A stretch of 64,000 nucleotides of DNA from Paenibacillus sp. FSL M7-0420 (GCF_038002345.1 NZ_JBBOCJ010000001.1:62001-126000), one strand, 5' to 3'; positions 1-8,833 are shown, counted from the first letter of the stretch. Program-made: numbers and translations. Notes: generated by a model not told the origin, from the letters alone.

Positions 1-1833
1 GCTGTCCAGGCGCTCCTCCAGAGCGTCCAGACTGCTGCTGATGCTATTCATGCTGTTTGCCGTCTCATCCTGCAAGGCAAGCAGGCGGTCTAGTCCGCTG
101 CGGGCATTGTCATACTCTCCGCGTGCATCGCTGGTCCAGGTCTCAAGCTGCGGCACTTCCGCCGCGCCCTGCCGTAGTGCGCCGCCGGCCTCTTCCAGCA
201 GCTTCTCCAGAGCGTCCAGGTGCTGCCGGGCGAACCGGTTCTTCGCCCCGGCAAGCCGGCTCTGCAATTCATTCCGCCGCTGGCTTAGTGTTGCCCATGT
301 GCTGCGTACCGTCTCCAGATCCCTGAGGTTATTCTGCCGGATCATAGCCTGGCGTTCCGTCATAGCCACGGCTTCAGTCAGAAGGGCATCCATGTCAGCG
401 CCAATCCGGCGCACTTCGTCCATATCGCCGCTGTGCAGCGGCGCTTCCATGGAACTGGCGGCAGCGGAGGCCTGGTCCAGGCTGTCGTAAGGCTTAACCT
501 TCATATTGTGCAGAGAGTTCTGGTCGATCAGCCCGGTAATCCGGCTACGTGCAGCCGCAAGGACACCGGGGAAGGCTTTCAGCTTGTCGTCAAAGGTCCC
601 CACATCCTGCACATCCTGCTCAATCTGCTGCTGCCGCTTCTTCGCTTGTGCAGTAATCTCCTGGGCAGCAATGGGGTCGAACAGCTCCAGTTGATCTGCC
701 TTGGCCGTCTCTTCGGCCAGCTCCTGAAGATCTTGGGCAATCTCCTCCAGCGTATAGCCCGTCCCCAGGGCCGCTTGCTGCCGCTGCTCCTCAAGCTCCG
801 GGGCAGCCTGCTTCAGCTCGGTGATCTGCTGCTTGACGTTCCGGTCGGCATCGCTGACGACTGCGATATTCTTCTCCTCTTCCTCCAGGGAGGCACGGAA
901 TTCCCCCTCTGTCTGCTGAAGCTGCTCTGCCGCCGCCTTAAGCGCAGACAAGCGGTAGAACGGCGGCAATGGGGCTTGCCCGGCGGTCTGCAATGCAGAG
1001 ATTTCGACCAGCCGGGAGGTCAGACGCTTCGAGATGCCCTCGACCATCTCCCCGGTCTTGCCCTGCACGATCCCCTGGAAAGGCTGAAGGGACTCCAGGG
1101 CGCGGTTCGCCCGTACCAGCAGGTCAGCGAGCTGCTCACGCTGTGCGGATAGTCCCTTGCGGCGGCGCAATCCGGTAATTAGTACATACAGCAGCAATAC
1201 CAGCAGCGCGGCCAAGACAAGACCGCCTGCGACCGGCAGGAGAGGGAATCTGCTGCCGCTGTCGTTAGGATTATAGCCAGCTCCTGCGGTACCGGTATCC
1301 GCACTGCCTGCCGCACCGCTGCCGGTATTACTGCTCGGTCCGCTGCTGCCAATGGCTTGCAACTGCTGGATCACAGAACGTATGCCTTCAGGGATATCTC
1401 CGATTTTGGCATAAGGATTAAAATATTTCTCCAGCACCTTGTTAATGGCTGCGCTGCCCGCAGCTCCGCTCTGTTGTATGGACCAAGCATCGAGCGCATC
1501 CTGCAGCCCGGGGTTAATGAAGCTGATCTCAGTCAGCTGATCTTCGTAAGCGATCAGGAGCAGGATGTCCCGGGACTTCAGCCCCCAGGTATCATATACA
1601 TCCGCAGCATAACTGGACATGTCGCTCCCGGCTACCGAATCAACGGTTAAGACATGGAAGGTGTACCGGTCTGTAGTAGCAATCCGGGCAAGGCTCTCTG
1701 CTTCTTGGGCAGACAGCAGCCGGGCTTCATCCGTAATCACTCCCTGCTGTGCGGGAACATTCGCAGCATAGACCCCCGGAATCCATAGCAGGGATAATAT
1801 CAGGACCAAGGCGAGGGTGAGGTTTTTTCTCAA
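1..1833 (-). CDS. TPM-domain membrane protein with long coiled-coil tail (C-terminus beyond window)
   Basis: The reading frame enters from the left edge, so the C-terminus is missing. The best start is TTG at 1833, nine bases after GGAG, giving a signal peptide (residues 1-23, ending PGVYA). A TPM-like domain follows (about 28-150, with DTWGLKSRDILLLIAYED). Then comes a Gly/Ser linker, one membrane helix (about 198-221, followed by RRRK), and more than 380 residues rich in Gln, Glu, Leu and Ala that read as coiled coil. TPM domains occur in phosphatase-like and photosystem-repair proteins of the envelope. I infer an envelope protein with the TPM domain outside and the coiled coil in the cytosol. 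The substrate is unknown. A TATAAT-like -10 lies near 1883-1888 on this strand. Confidence 0.8.
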   Translation of the reverse strand, partial: MRKNLTLALVLILSLLWIPGVYAANVPAQQGVITDEARLLSAQEAESLARIATTDRYTFHVLTVDSVAGSDMSSYAADVYDTWGLKSRDILLLIAYEDQLTEISFINPGLQDALDAWSIQQSGAAGSAAINKVLEKYFNPYAKIGDIPEGIRSVIQQLQAIGSSGPSSNTGSGAAGSADTGTAGAGYNPNDSGSRFPLLPVAGGLVLAALLVLLLYVLITGLRRRKGLSAQREQLADLLVRANRALESLQPFQGIVQGKTGEMVEGISKRLTSRLVEISALQTAGQAPLPPFYRLSALKAAAEQLQQTEGEFRASLEEEEKNIAVVSDADRNVKQQITELKQAAPELEEQRQQAALGTGYTLEEIAQDLQELAEETAKADQLELFDPIAAQEITAQAKKRQQQIEQDVQDVGTFDDKLKAFPGVLAAARSRITGLIDQNSLHNMKVKPYDSLDQASAAASSMEAPLHSGDMDEVRRIGADMDALLTEAVAMTERQAMIRQNNLRDLETVRSTWATLSQRRNELQSRLAGAKNRFARQHLDALEKLLEEAGGALRQGAAEVPQLETWTSDARGEYDNARSGLDRLLALQDETANSMNSISSSLDALEERLDS

Positions 1834-1953
1834 GCTGACACACTCCGATCTATAGGCTATTGTTCATTGTAGTATGCTGATCATTATACTATATCATTAC
1901 ACATTCTAAGCCCCGCAGATGCAGGTACCCCGGAATTGACGGAATAAACGTAC

Positions 1954-1981
1954 AAAAACCGCACCCCGGTAAGGGATGCGG
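1954..1981 (-). terminator. Rho-independent terminator of the 47-aa ORF
   Basis: On the minus strand an imperfect GC-rich stem (CCGCATCCC / GGGGTGCGG) is followed by five T. It lies about 45 bases downstream of the small ORF at 2028-2171. Confidence 0.6.
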
Positions 1982-2027
1982 CTGTGTAAGAAGTAAGCTA
2001 TATTCATCTATTTCTGTATGAAATTGG

Positions 2028-2171
2028 CTATCTGGTCTCTAGGCACAGGATATACTGCAACCGGGACTTGATTTCTTTCTGCCATTTCATATCTCCGACC
2101 TTCACAGCAAGATTGAGCAGGTCCAGGTAATCGTCAACCTGCAGGGCGGTCCGGGTAGTGGCTGCGTTCAT
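2028..2171 (-). CDS. 47-aa small protein, Fur-box-controlled, function unknown
   Basis: A short ORF that a standard length cut-off would miss. ATG at 2171 is preceded by AAGGAGA at about ten bases. The product starts MNAATTRTALQVDDYLDLLN and ends in CLETR, with many acidic and basic residues and no membrane helix. A terminator follows, and a perfect Fur-type box (2232-2246) lies 60 bases upstream, overlapping a possible -35 TTGATA on this strand. RBS, operator and terminator together support a real iron-regulated gene. B. subtilis has small Fur-controlled proteins (FbpA, FbpB, FbpC) that work with the sRNA FsrA. I see no clear sequence match to them, so the functional parallel is only a guess. 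Confidence 0.65.
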   Translation of the reverse strand: MNAATTRTALQVDDYLDLLNLAVKVGDMKWQKEIKSRLQYILCLETR

Positions 2172-2231
2172 GGGTGTTCAGTCTCCTTTTGGCTCAAATA
2201 TAGAAAATAATGAATGTTGCACATCCAATAA

Positions 2232-2246
2232 TGATAATCATTATCA
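2232..2246. promoter_or_regulatory. Perfect 7-1-7 Fur box
   Basis: TGATAAT-C-ATTATCA is a perfect inverted repeat and matches the Bacillus Fur consensus. A PerR or Zur box would differ at key bases. It lies in the gap between the 47-aa ORF (minus) and the GGDEF-EAL gene (plus), about 60 bases from the first and 220 from the second. Confidence 0.75.
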
Positions 2247-2389
2247 ACCGTTACTGTTATTATCCACACTTTAACCGCAAAAAGCAATACAAATCTAAAG
2301 TTTTTGATCAAATCTAAGATGATGCACTGAAGAGTTAAGGATATGAACCCGCAGGATGTGCACAATTTATCGGAAATGAGAAAAAAGGA

Positions 2390-2419
2390 GCAGGAACCCT
2401 ACCATATTTTGTCGAATAA
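2390..2419 (+). promoter_or_regulatory. Possible SigH-type promoter of the GGDEF-EAL gene
   Basis: GCAGGAACC, 12 bases, then GTCGAATAA resembles the SigH layout RNAGGAWWW-N11/12-RNNGAATWW, with two mismatches in the -35 tail. No good SigA promoter is visible in the same gap. The ATG lies 50 bases downstream. Confidence 0.3.
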
Positions 2420-2469
2420 GCTTGTATACATAGTTAAGCCGATCTTACTTGGGATAAAGGAGAATTGCG

Positions 2470-5400
2470 ATGAAGCGGTGTAAATTGTTGCTTCTAATTA
2501 GCATTGTGCTCATGCTTGCACACCCCGCTGCCGCTTATGCCGAAAGACAGGAAATTAAGTACCAGGCAGAACTGGATTATCCACCTTATAAGTACATACA
2601 GAATGGTTATCTGACGGGCTTCGATATTGATCTGACAAGTATGATCTTTGAGAAGAACGAATATCTTGTCCACTACAGCACCGGGAATTGGGAGCAGACG
2701 TACCGGCGGTTGAGTGAGGGCAGGATTGATACTACCGGGCTAATGGCTGTCAGCGAGCAGAGGAAGAAGGACATTCTTTTCTCAAAGCCCGTGTTAAAAA
2801 GCTATATTTCTGTCTATTCGCGCCAGGGACTCCAGGGTGAGGTGACGCTGGGCACACTCCGTAAGTACAAGATCGGTGTTGGCAAAGGACAATATGCAGA
2901 GACCATCCTGCAGAACGAGGCGGGTATCCCGCCATCAGAATACATAGAATATGCAACCGTACCGGATGCACTGGACGCTCTGCGTCAAGGGGAGATCGAC
3001 CTGCTGTTCGAGAATCAGGGGGTTGTCGATTATCTGATTGTAGAACAGGGCTTAACCGGTAATATTATCCGCAAGATGAGCAATTTATATCCGCAGGATG
3101 TGGCCTACGGCATCAGCAAGTCCAAGCCGGAGCTGGTGTCTTACGTCAATGCAAGGCTAGAGCGTCTGGTAAGCACCGGTGCCTTCGAAGAGCTGTACCA
3201 GCAGTATTTCTTCGTGCATTCCGACCATTATAATGAAAAGATGCGTAACCGGATTTTTACCGTATTCTCCATCGGGACCCTTCTGCTGGTATTCGGTGCG
3301 GTCCTGCTCCGGATGTATATCCGGCGGCTGCGCCGTACGATTCATTCCGAACAGGAATTCTTCAAGGATGTGATCGAGAATACCGGGGTGATTGTATGGG
3401 CTGTTCACGGGGACAAACGGAGCGTGCGCTTCAATAAATATGCCGAGATAATGACCGGGCTGAAGGAGAAGGAGGTGCTGGGCGTAAGCATAGATGAGCT
3501 GCCAAGCCTGGAGGCCGGAGCCGCTGTGCTTAGGGATCTCCTTGCCAGAGCGGCAGCCCGGGATTATGTGACCAATGTCGAGCTGAGACTTCCCGACCAT
3601 TCTCCGGGTGCGCATTATTTCTCCGTCCGCACAGCCCTCATTAAGGGGATGGATGAGCAGGCGGAGGATATCTTCGTGCTGGTCGGCATCGATATCGATG
3701 AACGCAAGCAGAATGAGCTTAAGCTGCAGCTTAGCTACGAGGAGCTGGAGTCTACATATGAGGAGCTGGCGGCCACAGAGGTAGAGCTGCAGGATCAGTT
3801 CAATAAGCTGGGGGTCAGCGAACGGCGGTTCCGCCTGGCCTCGGAAGGCTCTGGTGCGTACATGTGGGAGCTGGACTGGGACAGCGGCTTCTACAAGCTC
3901 TCGGACCGGTGGTACGAGGTAATGGGATATACTGAGGCGGAGATCAACTCCTTCGAGGGAGGCGTGCTCAGCATTATTCACCCGGATGACCAGGAATCCG
4001 CGCGCAAGGCCAGACAGGAGCATCTAACCGGGTTGACCCCGATCTATGAAACCGAATACCGGATGAGAACAGGGCAGGGGGAGTACATCTGGTTCGAGGT
4101 GCGGGGCAAGGCAATCGTTGACCCGAAGGATCAGATTGTCCTGTTCCTCGGCTCCCTGATCGACATCAGTAAGCGCAAGCAGGCAGAATTCAAGCTAAAT
4201 AACAGCTACCAGGAGCTGGAGGCAACCTATGAGCAGCTTACAGCGACCCAGCAGGAGATTGTAGGACAATATGATATGCTGCTGGAGAATCAGAAGAATA
4301 TGCATCGCCTGGCGTATATGGATTCGCTCAGCAATCTTCCGAACCGGCTCAGTCTGCTGGAGACGATGGAGAGTTATTTCCGCCGGACGGGAGGCAGTGC
4401 GGCGCTGCTTTTCGTAGATATGGATAATTTCAAATACATCAATGATACGCTTGGACACAAGTCCGGGGATATTCTGATCCGCAAGGCCAGCGAACGTCTC
4501 CAGTCTGTAGTGCGCGAGGAGGATCTGCTGTCGCGGCTGGGCGGAGATGAATTTGTGATTTTCCTCAAGGATATTGAGAGCCGGGTGGATGTGCTTAATC
4601 TGGCCGAGGATATTATGCGTGCGTTCCGCAAGTCTTTTCTTATCGGTGAGAGCAATCTGTATGTGTCCTCCAGTATCGGAATCTCCTTCTACCCCGAAGA
4701 CGGCGAGACGACGGAAGAGATTCTGAAGAACGCCGATGTAGCGATGTACCGGGCCAAGGAAGAGGGGAAAAGCACCTACGTCGTATATGATAAATCGATG
4801 CATACCGCCTTCAATGACCGGATGAATATTGAGAAGCATCTGCGCAGTGCGATGAATAATAACGAATTCGAGCTGCATTATCAGCCGCAGGTACAGATGG
4901 AGACCGGGCTGATCTCAGGCTTCGAGGCTCTGATCCGCTGGAACAGTCCGGTTCTCGGCTTTGTCTCCCCGCTCTCCTTCATCAAGATTGCCGAGGATTC
5001 CCGGCTGATTATCTATATCGGGGAGTGGGTGCTGCGGGAGGCCTGCAAGTTCATGAACAGCATCCATCAGCGGACCGGCATTCCTTACAAAATATCGGTG
5101 AACATCTCCATCATTCAGCTCCTGCAGGATGATTTCGTAGAGATTGTGCTGGACAGTCTGGAGGAGAGCGGCCTTGCGGCGTCGAGTCTGGAGCTGGAGA
5201 TTACAGAGTCGATCTTCATGGAGTCATTCGGGAGAACGGTCAGCAAGCTGGAGTTCCTGCAGTCCCGGGGGATACGGATTGCCCTGGATGATTTCGGAAC
5301 GGGGTATTCCTCTCTTAGCTATCTGCAGCAGCTGCCGATCTCTACCCTCAAGATGGATAAAATCTTCATTGATTCCCTGGCCGATAAGGCCTTTAGTGAA

Positions 5401-5610
5401 TCTTTTGTGCAGACGATTATTATCCTGGGCCACAAGATGGGCCTGGATGTAGTAGCCGAGGGTGTGGAGGATGCCAGCCAATGGGCTTTCCTCCGGGAGG
5501 CTCACTGCGATAAGGTGCAGGGGTATCTGATCAGCCGGCCGGTGCCGCAGCGCCAGGTCATGGAACTGCTCGTTCCGCAGAGACGGTATGGGGCGGAGGA
5601 GCTTGAATAG
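2470..5610 (+). CDS. Substrate-binding-domain / PAS / GGDEF / EAL c-di-GMP enzyme
   Basis: Domains in order: signal peptide (1-24, ending AAAYA); a family-3 solute-binding domain (about 28-250) outside the cell; one membrane helix (about 260-283); two PAS-like domains (about 290-415 and 455-575), each followed by a short coil; GGDEF (about 620-780); and EAL (about 795-1040). GGDEF is intact near residue 691 (RLGGDEF). The EAL domain keeps FEALIRW (E819), ELEITES, DDFGTGYSSL, KMDKIF and VAEGVED, so both synthesis and hydrolysis of c-di-GMP are possible. The external domain probably binds an amino acid or similar small ligand and tunes the enzymes. Start ATG has AAAGGAG at eight bases. At 1046 aa it is a full-length protein. 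Monocistronic, with a terminator downstream. Confidence 0.92.
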   Translation: MKRCKLLLLISIVLMLAHPAAAYAERQEIKYQAELDYPPYKYIQNGYLTGFDIDLTSMIFEKNEYLVHYSTGNWEQTYRRLSEGRIDTTGLMAVSEQRKKDILFSKPVLKSYISVYSRQGLQGEVTLGTLRKYKIGVGKGQYAETILQNEAGIPPSEYIEYATVPDALDALRQGEIDLLFENQGVVDYLIVEQGLTGNIIRKMSNLYPQDVAYGISKSKPELVSYVNARLERLVSTGAFEELYQQYFFVHSDHYNEKMRNRIFTVFSIGTLLLVFGAVLLRMYIRRLRRTIHSEQEFFKDVIENTGVIVWAVHGDKRSVRFNKYAEIMTGLKEKEVLGVSIDELPSLEAGAAVLRDLLARAAARDYVTNVELRLPDHSPGAHYFSVRTALIKGMDEQAEDIFVLVGIDIDERKQNELKLQLSYEELESTYEELAATEVELQDQFNKLGVSERRFRLASEGSGAYMWELDWDSGFYKLSDRWYEVMGYTEAEINSFEGGVLSIIHPDDQESARKARQEHLTGLTPIYETEYRMRTGQGEYIWFEVRGKAIVDPKDQIVLFLGSLIDISKRKQAEFKLNNSYQELEATYEQLTATQQEIVGQYDMLLENQKNMHRLAYMDSLSNLPNRLSLLETMESYFRRTGGSAALLFVDMDNFKYINDTLGHKSGDILIRKASERLQSVVREEDLLSRLGGDEFVIFLKDIESRVDVLNLAEDIMRAFRKSFLIGESNLYVSSSIGISFYPEDGETTEEILKNADVAMYRAKEEGKSTYVVYDKSMHTAFNDRMNIEKHLRSAMNNNEFELHYQPQVQMETGLISGFEALIRWNSPVLGFVSPLSFIKIAEDSRLIIYIGEWVLREACKFMNSIHQRTGIPYKISVNISIIQLLQDDFVEIVLDSLEESGLAASSLELEITESIFMESFGRTVSKLEFLQSRGIRIALDDFGTGYSSLSYLQQLPISTLKMDKIFIDSLADKAFSESFVQTIIILGHKMGLDVVAEGVEDASQWAFLREAHCDKVQGYLISRPVPQRQVMELLVPQRRYGAEELE

Positions 5611-5634
5611 AGCGCAGAGAACAGGTGCACAGGA

Positions 5635-5680
5635 AAGCGGGTCCCCGGCATAGGTTGCTATGCACGGTGACCCGCTTGTT
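5635..5680. terminator. Terminator between convergent c-di-GMP genes
   Basis: AAGCGGGTC / GACCCGCTT-like arms with a 25-base centre, followed by GTTTGGG. It separates the convergent genes ending at 5610 and 5702. Confidence 0.5.
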
Positions 5681-5701
5681 TGGGATACAGGATGGGTAGC
5701 C

Positions 5702-6796
5702 TTACAGAATGACGATTCTGTTCTTACCGGTTTTCTTGGCCTCGTACAGGGCATCATCCGCCTGCTGAAAGATAGAGCTCTTGGAATCCCCGCCGTTATA
5801 TTCATGCATTCCGATGCTCACGGTAACCGATTCATTGTCCATTTCGCTGATCGGAAGGCTTGCAATTCCTGCGAGGATATTCTCCATAATGCGGCCCGAA
5901 TCCTCTAATGTCTTGGATGTCAGAATAATCACGAATTCCTCCCCGCCGTACCGCGCTGCGAAGTCATCCGAGTCGATATGCTGGAGCATGACAGCGGTGA
6001 CCTGCCGGAGAACGATGTCTCCGACCCAGTGCCCGTAACGGTCATTGACCTTTTTGAAATTGTCGATATCAATAACAGCCAGCTGCATCGGAAAAGGATT
6101 GCTCTGCTGATGGTCAATCAGCCAGCCCAGGTACTCATGAAAGGTCTTATGGTTGTACAGGTCAGTCAGCGGGTCGATCTTGGACAGCCGGTCCATAATG
6201 ATGTTCTGGATGCGCAGCTCCTGCTCTGACTTCACCGAATTCTCCAGTGAGCGCATCAGCTCCTTGCCCCGCGCAATTACGGCGAAGCCGGTCAGGGACA
6301 CTGCCGCGAAGATCAGGGTAATGATGATGTTCTGGATGCGCAGAGTGAAATCGTAAATAGATGTGTTCAGGAACAGGATGACAATGTAGAACAGACAGAT
6401 CAGTGAAGAGGCCCTCAGATAATTCTCCTTGAGATAGATCATGGATACCAGCATGGGAAGCAGCATAATCAGCGGCTTCACATGATAGTCCGGACTGAGA
6501 TTCGTAATGATCAGGATGCCGTACAGATGGCTTGTCAGAATGATCAAGAGTTCAGATAACAACGGTTTACATCTATGGACAGCTTCGAGTATCAGCAGCA
6601 GAACGAACAGTATAGAATCCGGAATCCAGATATGCAGTAGGGTATATTGTCTGCCGGACAACTCGGGCCGATGCGCCGACATCGAGAAGTAGACAAATAA
6701 TTGGCTGGCCAGATAGACGAAAAGCACCAGCCAAAAGGTATTGAGGAGAACCCGGTTCCAGTACATTTGGCGAGGAGTTGGCGGTGGGGTCTGCAT
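5702..6796 (-). CDS. Membrane diguanylate cyclase (GGDEF)
   Basis: 364 aa. About six membrane helices fill residues 17-175; then a short coil (180-205) and a GGDEF domain. The signature is RYGGEEF (284-288), with DIDNFKKVND and GHWVGD upstream, so it should be an active c-di-GMP synthase. The membrane part has no named sensor family that I recognise, but 6-TM plus GGDEF is a common layout. The start is ATG after AGAGGAA. It converges on the bifunctional GGDEF-EAL gene, so two c-di-GMP enzymes sit side by side. The upstream region contains GTTCTTG, a single SinR-like half-site near 6844, which I would not call an operator. Confidence 0.9.
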   Translation of the reverse strand: MQTPPPTPRQMYWNRVLLNTFWLVLFVYLASQLFVYFSMSAHRPELSGRQYTLLHIWIPDSILFVLLLILEAVHRCKPLLSELLIILTSHLYGILIITNLSPDYHVKPLIMLLPMLVSMIYLKENYLRASSLICLFYIVILFLNTSIYDFTLRIQNIIITLIFAAVSLTGFAVIARGKELMRSLENSVKSEQELRIQNIIMDRLSKIDPLTDLYNHKTFHEYLGWLIDHQQSNPFPMQLAVIDIDNFKKVNDRYGHWVGDIVLRQVTAVMLQHIDSDDFAARYGGEEFVIILTSKTLEDSGRIMENILAGIASLPISEMDNESVTVSIGMHEYNGGDSKSSIFQQADDALYEAKKTGKNRIVIL

Positions 6797-6981
6797 AAGA
6801 TGTTCCTCTTTTCCAGTGACTATGTACTTATATATTCGACAATGTTCTTGTTTCTCCTTCTAGGTCTTATGTCTTGGGATAGGACTGGGATAACGTTCGT
6901 GTTTGTAAGGTGTTTGGTAGGTTGTCAAAGCGCTACATTCTTCGTAATGCTGTAAACACGAACTATTAATGCTATTCATCA

Positions 6982-7010
6982 TTGACACATTCGGATTTGT
7001 TAGGTAAAAT
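6982..7010 (+). promoter_or_regulatory. SigA promoter of the riboswitch-controlled FAD gene
   Basis: TTGACA (6982-6987), 17 bases, TAAAAT (7005-7010). Transcription would start near 7017, about 25 bases ahead of the purine-type aptamer. Confidence 0.8.
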
Positions 7011-7040
7011 TCCAATTGGCCCGTAATAACGGGCAAAGTT

Positions 7041-7107
7041 GTTCGTATATCCTCAATGATAAGGTTTGGGGGTTTCTACAGGGGACCGTAAATTCCTGGC
7101 TACGAAT
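7041..7107 (+). promoter_or_regulatory. Purine-type riboswitch aptamer (C74, guanine class by that base)
   Basis: P1 TTCGTA / TACGAA encloses two hairpins. P2 is CCTCAA / TTGGGG with loop TGATAAGG. P3 follows the junction GTTTCTAC and has loop ACCGTAAAT, identical to the xpt loop. Aligned to the B. subtilis xpt aptamer, the base that pairs with the ligand (position 74) is C, which predicts guanine or a related ligand. Three differences stand out: J1/2 is one base shorter (TATATCC rather than TATAATCC), position 73 is G rather than A, and position 54 is A, giving A54.G72 at the base of P3. Ligand affinity or identity may therefore differ. Confidence 0.85.
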
Positions 7108-7147
7108 AGGGTGCATTTTGCATACCTATGAAGAGGCCGGGTTTTTT
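7095..7147 (+). terminator. Riboswitch expression platform (terminator overlapping the aptamer 3' side)
   Basis: CCTGGC (7095-7100) pairs with GCCGGG (7136-7141), ATAGG with CCTAT, and TGC with GCA, followed by six T. The 5' arm uses the P3 and P1 3' strands, so aptamer and terminator cannot form together. Confidence 0.75.
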
Positions 7148-7259
7148 GTGTGCTGTTGTGCGCTGCTTGGTTAAGTGGACTAATATACTGCAGAGACGCT
7201 TTGCGGACCCTGTCAACCGCAGGCCGAAGCCGTTTCACCTTGGGAGGAACAGAGAAGAT

Positions 7260-8723
7260 ATGAGTAAATATGATGTAATTGTTGTTGGAGCCGGTCCGGC
7301 TGGAATATTCGCCTGTTATGAATTAACGTTGAAGGCCCCTGAGCTGAAGGTGCTGCTGGTGGACAAGGGACATGATATCTACCGCCGCAACTGCCCGATC
7401 CTGGAGGAGAAAATCAAGCTCTGTCCGCCCGCCTCCGGCCGCAAGGAATTCGCCGGCTGTCTGCCGGCCTGCTCCATTACTGCAGGCTTCGGCGGTGCTG
7501 GTGCGTATAGTGACGGCAAATTCAACATTACCACCGAATTCGGCGGCTGGATGACGGATTATTTGCCTCCTTCCAAGGTGATGGAGCTGATTAAATATGT
7601 GGACGGGATCAACCTGGAGCACGGGGCAACTCCGGTCATTACCGATCCAACGATGGAGAGCATCCGCGGCATTGAGCAGCGGGGATATGCCGCCGGGCTG
7701 AAGCTGCTGCGGGCACAGGTCCGCCACCTCGGAACCGAGCAGAATCTGGAGATTCTGAAATCGATCTATGAATATCTGCGGACACGCATTGATATGTTAT
7801 ACAAGACAGAAGTAGAAGATATCGTTACCGTCAAAGAGAACGGAACACACCGCATCACAGGCATCACGCTGAAGAACGGGGAGAGTCATGAGGCCGGCCA
7901 GGTGATGATCGCTCCGGGACGGGACGGCTCGGCCTGGCTGACCGAGGTGCTGAAGAAGCGCAGGCTCAAAATGTACAATAACCAGGTAGATGTTGGCGTA
8001 CGTGTAGAAACCTCAGATGTGGTGATGCGGGAGATTAATGAGCATCTGTACGAGGGCAAATTCATCTTCAATACCTCCGTGGGTACACGTGTCCGCACCT
8101 TCTGCAGCAATCCCTCGGGGCATGTGGTTGTGGAGAATCACAGCGGAGCGATGGCCGCGAACGGGCATTCCTACAAGGACCCTGCGCTGGGCTCGAAGAA
8201 TACCAACTTTGCGCTGCTGGTCTCCCATACCTTCACCGAGCCGTTCGACAAGCCGAATGAATATGCCCGGGAGATCTGCAAGCGGGCGAATGATCTGTCC
8301 GGCGGCGGGGTCATTGTACAGAAGTATGGAGATATCCTGCGGGGCCGCCGGTCTACGGAGACCCGGATCAAGGAAGGGTTCCTGGAGCCGACGCTGAAGG
8401 AAGCGGTGCCTGGCGATCTGGGGCTGGTGCTGCCGTACATCACGATGAAGAGTCTGATTGAAATGGTGGAGGCCCTGGAAAAGGTAACCCCGGGCATTGC
8501 CTCAGAGCATACGCTGTTCTATGGCGTGGAAGCGAAATTCTATTCCGCCCGTCCGAAGCTGACGGAAGAGTTCGAGACCGAAATCTCCGGCCTCTACTGC
8601 GGCGGCGACGGGGCAGGCATTACCCGCGGGCTGGCCCAGGCCGGAGCGGCTGGCGTCTGGATTGCCCGCGGCATGATGGCGAAGAACGCACAGGAAGCTA
8701 GGGTCCAACCGGCGGGAGTGTAA
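7260..8723 (+). CDS. FAD-dependent dehydrogenase-like flavoprotein (COG2509-like)
   Basis: 487 aa from ATG at 7260, which follows GGGAGGAACAGAGAAG. An open frame extends upstream to 7128 but runs through the riboswitch leader, so that longer start is rejected. The N-terminus has a Rossmann dinucleotide fold, VIVVGAGPAGI, ending in VLLVDKG. A Cys-containing stretch follows (NCPILEEKIKLCPP, GCLPACSITAGFGGAGAYSDGK). The C-terminus has the FAD-closing motif LYCGGDGAGITRGLAQAGAAG. This is the pattern of the large uncharacterised family of NAD(FAD)-utilising dehydrogenases. The substrate is unknown. Control by a purine-type aptamer is unexpected, because neighbours are not purine genes. Transcribed alone, with its own promoter and terminator. 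Confidence 0.88.
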   Translation: MSKYDVIVVGAGPAGIFACYELTLKAPELKVLLVDKGHDIYRRNCPILEEKIKLCPPASGRKEFAGCLPACSITAGFGGAGAYSDGKFNITTEFGGWMTDYLPPSKVMELIKYVDGINLEHGATPVITDPTMESIRGIEQRGYAAGLKLLRAQVRHLGTEQNLEILKSIYEYLRTRIDMLYKTEVEDIVTVKENGTHRITGITLKNGESHEAGQVMIAPGRDGSAWLTEVLKKRRLKMYNNQVDVGVRVETSDVVMREINEHLYEGKFIFNTSVGTRVRTFCSNPSGHVVVENHSGAMAANGHSYKDPALGSKNTNFALLVSHTFTEPFDKPNEYAREICKRANDLSGGGVIVQKYGDILRGRRSTETRIKEGFLEPTLKEAVPGDLGLVLPYITMKSLIEMVEALEKVTPGIASEHTLFYGVEAKFYSARPKLTEEFETEISGLYCGGDGAGITRGLAQAGAAGVWIARGMMAKNAQEARVQPAGV

Positions 8724-8748
8724 TTCTGGGCCGGAAGACGCCGGAAAG

Positions 8749-8788
8749 ACAGCCGTATCCTCAGATGCTGGGGGTGCGGCTGTTTTTT
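8749..8788 (+). terminator. Terminator of the FAD gene
   Basis: ACAGCCG / CGGCTGT with an inner CCTCAG / CTGGGG stem, followed by TTTTTT. Confidence 0.8.
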
Positions 8789-8833
8789 AAGTATGCTTAA
8801 AACCCAATGGCAATTGGCTGGTAGAGCGGAGCA

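Noticed and set aside
433..1152. 239-aa plus-strand ORF opposite the TPM protein gene
   Set aside because: Shadow of the minus-strand gene: no RBS, biased composition (Leu/Gln/Arg rich), no domain.
2168..2365. 65-aa minus-strand ORF over the Fur box
   Set aside because: It covers the operator and promoter of the 47-aa ORF in another frame, and its start has no RBS.
6797..6960. SinR control of the diguanylate cyclase gene via GTTCTTG near 6844
   Set aside because: Only a single imperfect half-site with no partner; such heptamers are expected by chance.
7128..7259. 44-residue N-terminal extension of the FAD dehydrogenase
   Set aside because: It would begin inside the riboswitch terminator; a good RBS precedes the ATG at 7260.
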